64,000 bases of DNA from CBDCFV01 sp965261795 (GTDB lineage: Bacteria > Chloroflexota > Dehalococcoidia > Lucifugimonadales > UBA3495), in NCBI GenBank assembly GCA_965261795.1, contig OZ253476.1, forward strand, positions 3,162,001 through 3,226,000. The letters run 5' to 3'. Positions within the stretch are counted from its first letter, which is position 1. Every line of letters begins with the position of its first letter. The translations under genes and the position numbers were made by a program. The notes beneath the pieces are model-generated. The model was not told the origin of the DNA and searched no databases. It saw nothing but the letters and a program-made list of their open reading frames with translations. This document shows, one piece after another, positions 43,518-51,367 of this stretch.

Positions 43518-44716
43518 CTAGATCTTAACGGGATATTTTGGCTGCCTGGAGAGCCTGGCATTAGAGTCCCAGGCCGTCTTTCGTTCAATAACGCAGACGG
43601 GCTCGAATTGAACCTGATTGGCTCGCTTCACGACCCTAAGGAAATACTAGCAAGGCGCCCTGGACCCATCATTAGCGTGCCCTTAGAGGAATTATACGGC
43701 ACAAGCGATAAACCGTTGCGTATCCTCGGAGAAACGACTCAAGGTTTCGTAACGCTGGATCACTGCTTTAGGAAGTCAGGCAAGTTTCCACTGCTGGGAT
43801 CGAGTCGACCAGCACAAGAGATCTACCGTGGCAGGGCGGCTTTCCTTGGTGCACATTTTGACGAAGACACGGTGCTTGCATTTACAGGCGTCATAGCGAT
43901 GATTCAGAATCTTGAACGCTGGATTGAACTGCCCTCGGCCAGTATCAATTTGCGCTACGAAGAGGAGTCCACGAAACTCGAGCAGATTCATATTATCGCG
44001 ACACCACGTGAAAATTTAATGGTGACATCTGGCCTGGGCGAGTTAGTACTTTCCTTTAGATATTCACTTAGAGGCGATCATATTGCGGGGAGCACGCTCA
44101 CGCAGAAGCAGGCTTTCGAGCTTCGGTTCTCAGAACCCCAGACCATTGAGTATATTCTGTCAATCTGCTCCTCTCTGCAGCACCTGGTGACAATTGCAAC
44201 GAATGCACCGGTACCTATCAATAGCGTTTCACTTGCGTACAATTGTTTAGATAAACGGGTTGATTTCTATGCCCCATTGATTGGTGCTGTTGGACAAGAT
44301 ATACGCCAGCCTTCCGACCCTACTCAATTGCTTTTTACTTTTGAGGGAGTTGGCGGATTGCAGGGAGTGGCGAGGTGGCTTGAAGTCGCTCACAAATATC
44401 GGACTGTGATCAATGCTCTTCTGAGTCCTGAGTCCTGAGTACCGACCTCACTGGTATATCGAGCACCGTTTCTTTGATACAGTAATAGTGGCTGAAACCT
44501 TTGCCCGCATACATGGACAGCAAGAGCACATTAACCGGTATAAGATCAAGCAACTTGGACATGATGCGGGTACTGTATTTGAAGCCTTGGTCGGTAACGT
44601 CGATCGGTGGGCCGACCGTGTATGGGATGCACGAAGGGACTACCTCATACATCGTGGACAACGAGAAACGGACCATCCGCCTTTGTACGAGCTATCTGAA
44701 ACTCTCTACTTCCTAG

Positions 44717-44876
44717 GTTCTGTTGACATTTCCCCGTCATTCCCGCGCAGGCGGGAATCCATAGACTTCTAATCGGAGAGAACGTGACTGGCTGATAGTG
44801 CTTCTGGATTCCCGCTTTCGCGGGAATGACGTTATGGGGTTACTGGACTGCCTGATTTCGCAAATGTCAACAGAGC
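44717..44876 (+). mobile_element. 160-bp MITE, copy 3
   Basis: Same sequence and orientation as copy 2, flanked by perfect CTAG duplications (44713-44716, 44877-44880). It is inserted in the C-terminal part of the apeA-like gene, supplying a premature stop. Confidence 0.95.
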
Positions 44877-44985
44877 CTAGTTATTCTTAGCCTATTGAGG
44901 GAGTGCGGTGTTCCTGACAGTGCGTTGGCAAGCATTCAAAATCACGAGCGATTCCTTAACGTTGCCTATGGACGGAGGGAACGTC

Positions 44986-45597
44986 ATGGCTGACCAGTTG
45001 ATCGTAACACTCGGCGGAATTAGAGTTGACGAAAATGAGATACCAGCTGAGTCCTTCATCACTGCCCTGCGGGTCAACGAAGTGGCGCAATATGTCGAAT
45101 CTATGCTCTCTCTCACATTCAAACATCTTGGCGACGAACAGACGGCATACGAACGGACCACGAATTGGATTCACAATTCCGGGAGCTTACCACTGTACCC
45201 TATTGGTTCCGGTTGCTTGGCCGCTCAGTGGACGTTTGAACCACCGCTTGCGGCTCGGACCGACGTGGAATCTGTTGAGATACGGGCAATCGACACGTTG
45301 TTGAAACAAAGAGGACAAGACGCTTCCGGTTGCATCAACCCGATGCTGGACTACCTTCGAGATATATCACGTGCAGTTCCTGGGGCCTTTGTATGGCTGG
45401 AGGATGCCGACGATACTCAGAGAGTCCGAGTATCACTTTCGGAAGAAGCTGACTTCAACAGGAGACCTAGTGATGACGATATGTTGTTGCGAGACCTTCA
45501 CGCTATCGGGTTGCGTTGTGCAGAACTGCTGCGACCGGGACCTTCCGCCATCGAACATGGGGACTTCCTTCATGATGAGCGAGGTCTGCCCAAGTGA
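44986..45597 (+). CDS. unknown protein with a VapB-like C-terminal tail
   Basis: 203 residues from ATG 44986 (GGAGGGA upstream), overlapping the ancestral apeA stop. The first ~155 residues match nothing I know. The last ~45 (RRPSDDDMLLRDLHAIGLRC... then AIEHGDFLHDERGLPK) look like the C-terminal half of a VapB-type antitoxin, which usually ends in YDExGLPR and is followed directly by vapC. Here the stop overlaps the vapC GTG (GTGA). A fusion of an unknown protein to an antitoxin tail is inferred. Confidence 0.65.
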   Translation: MADQLIVTLGGIRVDENEIPAESFITALRVNEVAQYVESMLSLTFKHLGDEQTAYERTTNWIHNSGSLPLYPIGSGCLAAQWTFEPPLAARTDVESVEIRAIDTLLKQRGQDASGCINPMLDYLRDISRAVPGAFVWLEDADDTQRVRVSLSEEADFNRRPSDDDMLLRDLHAIGLRCAELLRPGPSAIEHGDFLHDERGLPK

Positions 45598-45993
45598 TAC
45601 TCGACACCTCAGCAATACTTGCCATCCTATTCGCCCCTATTCGCCGAGGAGGATATGGAGGTATACGAGGCGGCGATAGCGGCAACAACTGTCCGTCGGC
45701 TGTCAGCTGGCAATTACTTGGAAGTGTCTATCGTTTTGGAAGGCCGAGGCGGATACCGCGGCGCGGAGCATTTGGAAGCTCTGCTGGAGCGAGCGGCAGT
45801 TGAGGTGGTTCCTGTTACGGTCGATCAAGTTCATGCCGCGCGCAGGGCTTGGCGCCAGTTTGGTAAAGGGAACCACCCGGCAGCACTGAACTATGGCGAC
45901 TGCTTCGCTTACGCACTCGCAGCGACGACTGGCGAACCGCTGCTATTCAAGGGCGATGACTTCGCGCGTACCGACATCGTGGCAGCCGTATGA
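45594..45993 (+). pseudogene. vapC: vapC-like PIN toxin, frame-shifted by a 10-bp duplication
   Basis: The reading frame starts at GTG 45594 with VILDTSAILAILF, then hits a tandem duplication of CCTATTCGCC (about 45624-45643). This moves the rest (EEDMEVYEAAIAA... to GDCFAYALAATTGEPLLFKG and FARTDI) into another frame ending at 45993. Without one unit it is 390 nt, 129 residues, with all PIN acidic motifs. So the toxin is intact except for this slip. The upstream gene ends in a VapB-like tail. Confidence 0.85.
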
Positions 45994-46063
45994 TAAGACC
46001 ACGCGAAGCGGTTCTGAAGTGCTACGTTTGAATCAGGTTGCGTAATCAACCCGACTTAGTCAA

Positions 46064-46266
46064 CCCGATTTGCAAGTTATAAAAGGGGTTGAAAATCCAG
46101 GCCCAACCACTACTTCCGCCACCACTACAGCCACTTCTTTCCAGCTATGGCCCAGGTCTGCCGCACCACTTTCGTGCGCCAGGCCGCCAACCTCTGGTGG
46201 GTCAAGGAGCAGGTCTGGCAAATCCTCCCGGGTTCCATCCCGTACGACCCGGCCTTCGCCATAGCA
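46064..46266 (+). mobile_element. IS982-family remnant, second copy (5' part only)
   Basis: Left end CCCGATTTGCAAGTTATAAAAGG and the following 30 bp match the IS at 42362. After an internal loss the HYSHFFPAMAQVCRTTFVRQ-type segment continues to the codons before the DSFPLPV motif, then stops. Same family, different divergence from the first copy. Confidence 0.8.
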
Positions 46267-46359
46267 GATGTTCAGAGTCTCGGAGTCGCCGAACTCAACT
46301 GCTGAGAAGTCTCCGGAACAGCAGACTTTAACTACGACCAAGTCCCTGCTGGCGTCCAT
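46266..46359 (-). pseudogene. possible N-terminal gene fragment
   Basis: ATG at 46359 with a perfect GGAGG upstream (46367-46377 region, minus strand) reads about 31 residues (MDASRDLVVVKVCC...), then runs into IS982 sequence. It looks like the start of a gene cut by the IS remnant, but no family is recognised. Confidence 0.3.
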
Positions 46360-46374
46360 GCCAAGCACCTCCTT

Positions 46375-46708
46375 TGAGATAGCCACTCCCTGCCCTCAAA
46401 CCAGTTCCGTATGCCTGCGGAGTCTTGGCCCTTTCATCAATCTTGGTGCGGACAATTCCACTCCCACTGACATCCGCCCCTTTCCTACTCAGGTGTCCCC
46501 AGCGTACCATGTACTTGCACGCCGTACTCAGCCAACGTAATCCGGCTTCGTCCGCGGGGCCATATTGGACTCGGGAGCAGAAAGAGATTTTGTGGAGATC
46601 GAACATCCAGCGCCGCAGCCAGACCACAATGTCCGGGAATGTCCCGAAATGTCCGGCCATCCAAAATCTGCGGCTCCCTCCACTACCTCCGCGGTGCAAA
46701 TGGGAGAA
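46375..46708. repeat. about 350-bp dispersed repeat, copy 2
   Basis: Matches 36001-36352 in two blocks (see there). The first ~115 bp differ at only a few positions. It lies within the gene-free stretch 45994-47033, with the IS remnant and the 27-bp direct repeats. Confidence 0.8.
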
Positions 46709-46767
46709 AATGAGAGAATATGGGAGGAAAATCAAAATATCTGGTAGTAGGGGCAACCCTCGTGGTT

Positions 46768-46854
46768 GCCCTGGCTGGCGCGCATAGGACAGGGCGATTG
46801 TCGTGGTCGTCAAACAGGAACACGTCGGCCCTGGCTGGCGCGCATAGGACAGGG
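46768..46854. repeat. pair of 27-bp direct repeats
   Basis: GCCCTGGCTGGCGCGCATAG plus GACAGGG at 46768-46794 and again at 46828-46854, 33 bp apart. There are only two units and no cas genes, so this is not treated as a CRISPR. Confidence 0.85.
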
Positions 46855-47033
46855 ACAAGTCCTACTCCTAACAACCGTGACCCGTTCGTGACCCATTAAA
46901 GTGCGATTGCCTTGATAAATGCACTACGCGCAGGCAATATTTCATCAGCGGGATGTATAATCCGCGTTAGTACTATCTTCCACCAGTGCAACAGTGGTAT
47001 CGGACCACAAGCCCCAAGGAGGTTCACAAAGAT

Positions 47034-47900
47034 ATGGCAACGGTAGGCAGCGGGAAATATACCTACGAAGTTAACGAAAATTGGGCCAGTATGCCGGACG
47101 GGATGTCCTTGGGGGAGGTCAGCGCGGCGGCCGTTGATTCCCAGGACAGGGTATACGTCTTCCAGAGAAAAGACCCTCCCGTCGTGGTGTTCGACCCCGA
47201 CGGCAACTTTCTGAACTCCTGGGGCGACGGCTCGACTAACTTCGCCCACGGCATATTCATCGGCTCCGATGATCTCATCTACGTTACCGACCGGGACGAC
47301 CACGTTTGCCTGAAGTACACTCTGGACGGCAAGCCGCTCCAGATCCTTGGGACAAGGGGAGAGTTCTCCGACACCGGCTGCGAGGAAGACAGCGGTAAGG
47401 TCCTCAGGGCCGGCGGCCCCTTCAACAAGCCCTCCGGCATGGTCAACTCCCCCTCCGGCGACCTGTACGTTTCCGACGGCTACCGCAACTGCCGCGTCCA
47501 CCGCTTTGCCGCTGACGGATCGCTCATCCAATCCTGGGGAGAGCCGGGCAAAGTGGCCCCTAACGAGTTCCACGCACCTCATGATCTGTGGGTGGACAAG
47601 GCGGGCACGGTGTACGTTTGCGACCGGGACAACGAACGAGTCCAAGTGTTTTCAGCCGACGGAGAGTACCAGTCGATGTGGACCGACATGGGCCGGGCAA
47701 CCTCCATCTGGATGGACGCCGACGAAACGGTCTATGTTACGGAACTGACGCCTGCCTTGGGGATCTGGGACAAGCAGGGCAACCTGTTGCAAAAGGTGGA
47801 GTCGGTGGCGGCCCACTGGATTACCGGCGACTCCCGCGGCGACCTGTACTTGGCCGGCGCAGGCGTACCCAGCGTAACCAAGTACACCAAGCAAAGCTAG
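47034..47900 (+). CDS. NHL-repeat six-bladed beta-propeller protein
   Basis: 288 residues from ATG 47034 (AAGGAGG 11 bases upstream). Repeated blades of the form AVDSQDRVYVFQRKDPPVVV, GSDDLIYVTDRDDHVCLKY, SGDLYVSDGYRNCRVHRF and KAGTVYVCDRDNERVQVF mark an NHL/SGL-type propeller. No signal peptide is seen. Such proteins in catabolic clusters may be lactonase- or lyase-like (peptidylglycine-lyase relatives) or binding proteins. TIR element B starts 47 bp downstream. Confidence 0.85.
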   Translation: MATVGSGKYTYEVNENWASMPDGMSLGEVSAAAVDSQDRVYVFQRKDPPVVVFDPDGNFLNSWGDGSTNFAHGIFIGSDDLIYVTDRDDHVCLKYTLDGKPLQILGTRGEFSDTGCEEDSGKVLRAGGPFNKPSGMVNSPSGDLYVSDGYRNCRVHRFAADGSLIQSWGEPGKVAPNEFHAPHDLWVDKAGTVYVCDRDNERVQVFSADGEYQSMWTDMGRATSIWMDADETVYVTELTPALGIWDKQGNLLQKVESVAAHWITGDSRGDLYLAGAGVPSVTKYTKQS

Positions 47901-47946
47901 CCGGATTGGTCCGGATCACACTTGGCTATTCTCTCCCACTCTGCCG

Positions 47947-48403
47947 GCTGACAAGGGTATGTATTTCATTTGGGACTTTACGCAGTTGAACGTGAGACCG
48001 CATAGTAGGGGGTAGGCTTGCTCAAATACAAAACCGCTCCCAAATGCTCACTATCGGGCCCATTCCGTATCGGGCCCATTCCGTCATTCCGGCGTAGGCC
48101 GGAATCCAGGCGGGCCCATTCCGTCATTCCGGCGTAGGCCGGAATCCAGGCGGGCCCATTCCGTCATTCCGGCGTAGGCCGGCATCCAGGCGGGCCCACT
48201 CCGTCATTCCGGCGTAGGCCGGAATCCAGGCGGGCCCATTCCGTCATTCCGGCGTAGGCCGGAATCCAGGCGGGCCCATTCCGTCATTCCGGCGTAGGCC
48301 GGAATCCAGGCGGGCCCATTCCGTCATTCCGGCGTAGGCCGGAATCCAGGGGCGGTGGGGCCGGTTCGTAGCTATAATCTCAATTTTACATACCCTTGTC
48401 AGC
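47947..48403. mobile_element. 457-bp non-coding TIR element carrying a 40-bp minisatellite, copy B
   Basis: Same 17-bp inverted ends as copy A. Flanks ACTCTGCCG (47938-47946) and ACTCTGCCA (48404-48412) are a 9-bp target duplication with one mismatch. It has 7 full 40-bp units against 15 in copy A, which accounts for most of the length difference. The right end lies 23 bp before the asparaginase-like start. Confidence 0.92.
48075..48354. repeat. 40-bp tandem repeat array, 7 units
   Basis: Units start at 48075 and every 40 bp to 48315, after one 16-bp partial unit at 48059. Same core hairpin as the array at 28570-29169. Confidence 0.97.
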
Positions 48404-48426
48404 ACTCTGCCAGAGGAGGTCTCTTC

Positions 48427-49434
48427 ATGCCTGTTGACGGCCCTTTGGTCAAGGTAGTCGGCACCGGAGGAAGCATCGCCGGCGTCGGCCCGCACCGGCT
48501 TGACTACATCCTCTATCCGGAGTTGGGCCAACACATCAACATAGAGCAGTCCTTGGAGAGGATTCCCGAGGCTCTCGAAGTAGCCCGCATCGAGTCGGAA
48601 GACCTGATCAGCGTCGGCAGCACGGCCATCGGCGGCCCGGAATGGCTGCGGCTGTCCAACCGCATCAATCGGATTTTCACTGACGAGCCGGAGGTTGCGG
48701 GCGTCGTGGTGACCCACGGCACCGCCACACTGGAGGAGACCGCCTACTTCCTCCATTTGACGGTCAAGTCGTCCAAGCCGGTAGTGGTCACCGGGGCCAT
48801 GCGGCCGCCGACGTCCCTAGGCACCGACGCCGACCTCAACCTGCTGGACGCTATACGCATCGCCGCGTGCCCTCGCGCGTCTGGCATGGGCGTGCTGACG
48901 GTCTTGAACAACGAAATCCAATGCGCCCGGGACGTCACCAAGGCCAACGCGTTCCGTGTTGAGACCTTCCGTCCCAACGAGTTGGGGTTCCTGGGGTACG
49001 CCGACTCGGACGGAGAGGTAGTTTTCTACCGGACGCCGGTGCGCAAGCACACCCTGGACACGCCGTTCGACGTAGCCGGAACGGCGGCACTTCCCAGGGT
49101 GGACATCGTCTACTCCTACGCCGGAGCCGACGGGCTGCTGGTGGACGCAGTGCGTACCAACGGTTCTGACGGCTTGGTGGTGGCGGGATTCGGCGGCGGC
49201 ACTTACCCGCCGGCAGTGCTGCAAGCTGCTGCAATTGCGGCGGGAGAGGGCATGCCCGTGGTGCTGGCCACTCGCGCCACCGCAGGCAGGGTTGTCACCA
49301 CACCGCAAAAGGAACAATTGGGCCTGATGGTGTGCGACAACCTGCTGCCCCAGAAGGCGCGGGTGCTGCTGATGCTGGCCTTGACAGCCACCTCCGACCG
49401 TTCGGAGATCCAGCAAATGTTCTACGAGTACTGA
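48427..49434 (+). CDS. asparaginase-family protein with altered active site
   Basis: 335 residues from ATG 48427 (AGAGGAGG upstream). It matches the bacterial L-asparaginase fold: VVGTGGSIAG, VVTHGTATLEETAYFL, VVVTGAMRPPTSLGTDA, and RDVTKANAF (catalytic Lys near 172). The first nucleophile is Ser (GGSIA) instead of Thr, and the usual THGTDT triad Asp is Ala (THGTAT, A100). It may act on a different amide or be much less active than true asparaginase. No signal peptide. Confidence 0.85.
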   Translation: MPVDGPLVKVVGTGGSIAGVGPHRLDYILYPELGQHINIEQSLERIPEALEVARIESEDLISVGSTAIGGPEWLRLSNRINRIFTDEPEVAGVVVTHGTATLEETAYFLHLTVKSSKPVVVTGAMRPPTSLGTDADLNLLDAIRIAACPRASGMGVLTVLNNEIQCARDVTKANAFRVETFRPNELGFLGYADSDGEVVFYRTPVRKHTLDTPFDVAGTAALPRVDIVYSYAGADGLLVDAVRTNGSDGLVVAGFGGGTYPPAVLQAAAIAAGEGMPVVLATRATAGRVVTTPQKEQLGLMVCDNLLPQKARVLLMLALTATSDRSEIQQMFYEY

Positions 49435-49450
49435 GGGACAACCGTAGAAG

Positions 49451-50191
49451 CTAGGCCGCCACTGGCGCCAAACTCTCCAGCAGCCTCCCGTAGCCGCGTA
49501 TCTCCGGAGTCATGCCCAAGGCCTTGAACGTGGCCCAGATGGTGGCTTGGTTGGATGAGACGACCGGCTTGCCGGTGCGCCTTTCCAGTTCATCAACCGC
49601 CTCCAGCGACCGCCACGCAGTGCAGGAGCACAACAGGGCGTCGGCCTCGGGCAAGCAGACTTTAGAAGCGAACTCCACCACCGACTGCGGGTCTTGGTCG
49701 TTGATACCCTGGTTGCCCGACTGCGAAGCGACGGGTTCGCCTTCGAGGTTGAGCACCTCGAACCCCTGGGCTTCCAGATAGGCCCTCAGTTTCTGGTTGT
49801 TCCAGTCGGGATAAGGCGACGTGACCGACAGTCGCTTGGCTCCGAAGAACCGCAAAGCCTCAACCACCGATGGACTGGTGGCCGTGGCGGGGATGCCGGT
49901 GGCCTCGGTAATCAGCCGCATCATCTCCTCGTCCCACCCTGGCCCTTTGTAGAAGCTGCCGGTGGTGCACCCGTAGGCGATGACGTCCACGTTGGCCGTC
50001 GCAAGGTAGCGGGCGGCAAGCTCGATGTCCGCGTTCATGCGGTCCATCCCCTCGGCGTCGGAGAACTCGTTGGTCAACCACATCCTGTGACCGTGGATTG
50101 TAACTCCCTCGGGGGCCACCAATTGGCAGTCCGCCTCGAAGGTAGTGTTGGTAGACGGGACCATAACACCTATCCGTGTCCTGACGGCCAT
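49451..50191 (-). CDS. maleate cis-trans isomerase / arylmalonate decarboxylase-like (Asp/Glu racemase superfamily)
   Basis: 246 residues: VMVPSTNTTFEADCQLVAP, first active Cys in VIAYGCTTGSFYKGPG, SVTSPYPDWNNQKLRAYLEAQGF, and second Cys in ALLCSCTAWRSLEA. Two facing Cys are the rule in maleate isomerases and Asp/Glu racemases. It likely isomerises or racemises a dicarboxylic acid such as maleate. Convergent with the asparaginase-like gene (16-bp gap). Confidence 0.87.
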   Translation of the reverse strand: MAVRTRIGVMVPSTNTTFEADCQLVAPEGVTIHGHRMWLTNEFSDAEGMDRMNADIELAARYLATANVDVIAYGCTTGSFYKGPGWDEEMMRLITEATGIPATATSPSVVEALRFFGAKRLSVTSPYPDWNNQKLRAYLEAQGFEVLNLEGEPVASQSGNQGINDQDPQSVVEFASKVCLPEADALLCSCTAWRSLEAVDELERRTGKPVVSSNQATIWATFKALGMTPEIRGYGRLLESLAPVAA

Positions 50192-50364
50192 GTCCCTCCT
50201 CCTTGCTTCTCAAGTTGGGTGCGCTGCGGCGACCATTTTACCACGCGCCAGCTGAAGCGCTGCCCTGCCTTTTCCCGCGTTCAAGGCCGGTGACTTTAAC
50301 CAAGCTGGCGTTTGATACAATGCACGGGGCAATATCTACTTATCAGAAACAGGAGGCTCATGTT

Positions 50365-50817
50365 ATGTCCACTGGCCAAGACATCCCTCGCCCAACTATG
50401 CGTATCGCCGACCAGCAATTGAAATTGGGGCAGGTCCAAGCGGCCATGAAAGCCATGATGGACCGGGCACAGGAAATATCCGACAACCCGGTCTGCTTGG
50501 CCATCGTCGATGCTTCCGGCAACCTGGAAGCGTTCTCCAAGATGGACAACGCCCGTGTATTCACCCGGAGGCACGCGGTGCGGAAGGCCTACAGCGCCGC
50601 CATCCTCGGCGTCAACACGTCCAACTGGGAACAGAATATGATCAACGTCGGGCACAGCGTCGCCGAGAACGGCGACCCGATGATCACCTATGAGCAGGGC
50701 GGCGTCACCATCGTCAAGGACGGCGCAATACTAGGCGGGATAGGCGTCGGCGGGCTGCGCGGCCACAACGCCGACGAGGACCTGGCAAAAGTCGGCCTCG
50801 CCGCGATGGGCCTTTAG
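50365..50817 (+). CDS. HbpS/GlcG (DUF336) family protein, second copy
   Basis: 150 residues from ATG 50365 with AGGAGG eight bases upstream. Pattern CLAIVDASGNLEAFSKMDNA, RKAYSAAILG, and DGAILGGIGVGGLRGHNADE. Related to the gene at 37694 but clearly diverged. Divergent from the maleate-isomerase-like gene, with about 170 bp between. A terminator follows. Confidence 0.87.
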   Translation: MSTGQDIPRPTMRIADQQLKLGQVQAAMKAMMDRAQEISDNPVCLAIVDASGNLEAFSKMDNARVFTRRHAVRKAYSAAILGVNTSNWEQNMINVGHSVAENGDPMITYEQGGVTIVKDGAILGGIGVGGLRGHNADEDLAKVGLAAMGL

Positions 50818-50871
50818 CCTACAGGCGCTCCGGCATCCGGTGTTTCCCACTCCCACGGTTATGTCATCAAG

Positions 50872-50895
50872 AAGCCCCCTGGACGCAGGGGGCTT
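50872..50895 (+). terminator. terminator after the HbpS/GlcG gene
   Basis: AAGCCCCCT (50872-50880) and AGGGGGCTT (50887-50895), loop GGACGC, followed by a weak T-rich ATCCTTCCT. Confidence 0.65.
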
Positions 50896-50915
50896 ATCCT
50901 TCCTGTGACGGTCTA

Positions 50916-51110
50916 TTAACAGCGAACGGTGTTGCCGGCAGGCCTGAAAAACTTGTCGGCCAAGCACCCAGCGCATTCAGCCTTGACAGTCCAGCCGCCC
51001 GTGTTAGCCCGGCATGCGGAACAACCGCAAGCGGATACCGGAGTCCGATTGCAGGTTGGACAGACGTAGACAAGTTCCAAGTAGATATGCAACGCGTCTT
51101 GAAGCGACAT
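50916..51110 (-). CDS. small Cys-rich protein, putative zinc ribbon
   Basis: 64 residues from ATG 51110, with GGGAAGG seven bases upstream. Seven Cys are arranged as CPTC, CGCSAC and CAGC, plus a last Cys, suggesting zinc knuckles. The frame continues to 51164 but without a ribosome site. No family recognised. The region 51165-51367 before the sulfatase gene shows no gene. Confidence 0.5.
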   Translation of the reverse strand: MSLQDALHIYLELVYVCPTCNRTPVSACGCSACRANTGGWTVKAECAGCLADKFFRPAGNTVRC

Positions 51111-51367
51111 CGCGCCTTCCCTCGACGCTTGGTCGCCCCGCTTCAACGCCACACCACGAAACACGCCCCGACCACAAAGCGAGACAACAGCGCAGTAATT
51201 TCCTTCCAGCTTAAACTACCGCTTTAGAAGGGTGCTTCAGACCTACGGACAGGTTTTGAGCAAAATCGCGTTCCGCGTTTGACAGCGTTTCCACCCGATG
51301 CTAACGTTCCCCCGGTTATCTTCCGGTATTCGAAGACACCCCAAACACGACAACGGGAGACTTATAG

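Larger units (their letters stand above)
43345..44993 (+). pseudogene. apeA: ApeA-like HEPN anti-phage protein, broken by two MITEs and a 7-bp duplication
   Basis: Removing both 160-bp MITEs (each with one CTAG copy) and one GAGTCCT unit near 44427-44440 gives one frame of 1314 nt, 437 residues, from ATG 43345 to TGA 44991-44993. It starts MEELDLNGIFWLPG, continues RVPGRLSFNNADGLELNLIG (ApeA N-terminal domain), and has the HEPN RNase motif RxxxxH in WDARRDYLIHRG. ApeA proteins are HEPN ribonucleases that abort phage infection. As it stands the gene is split after codon 4, frame-shifted after the N-domain and cut near the end. The stop overlaps the next start (ATGGCTGA). Confidence 0.85.

Noticed and set aside
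43345..44993. The apeA-like break read as programmed frameshifting
   Set aside because: The break is an exact 7-bp tandem duplication with no slippery heptamer of the usual kind, and two MITEs also interrupt the same gene.
46768..46854. Two 27-bp direct repeats with a 33-bp spacer, CRISPR-like in size
   Set aside because: Only two units, no cas genes, no leader, and the region is full of other dispersed repeats.
48244..48756. A minus-strand frame crossing the minisatellite and the asparaginase-like start
   Set aside because: Its C-terminal part is repeated translation of the 40-bp units and the rest is antisense to a real gene.
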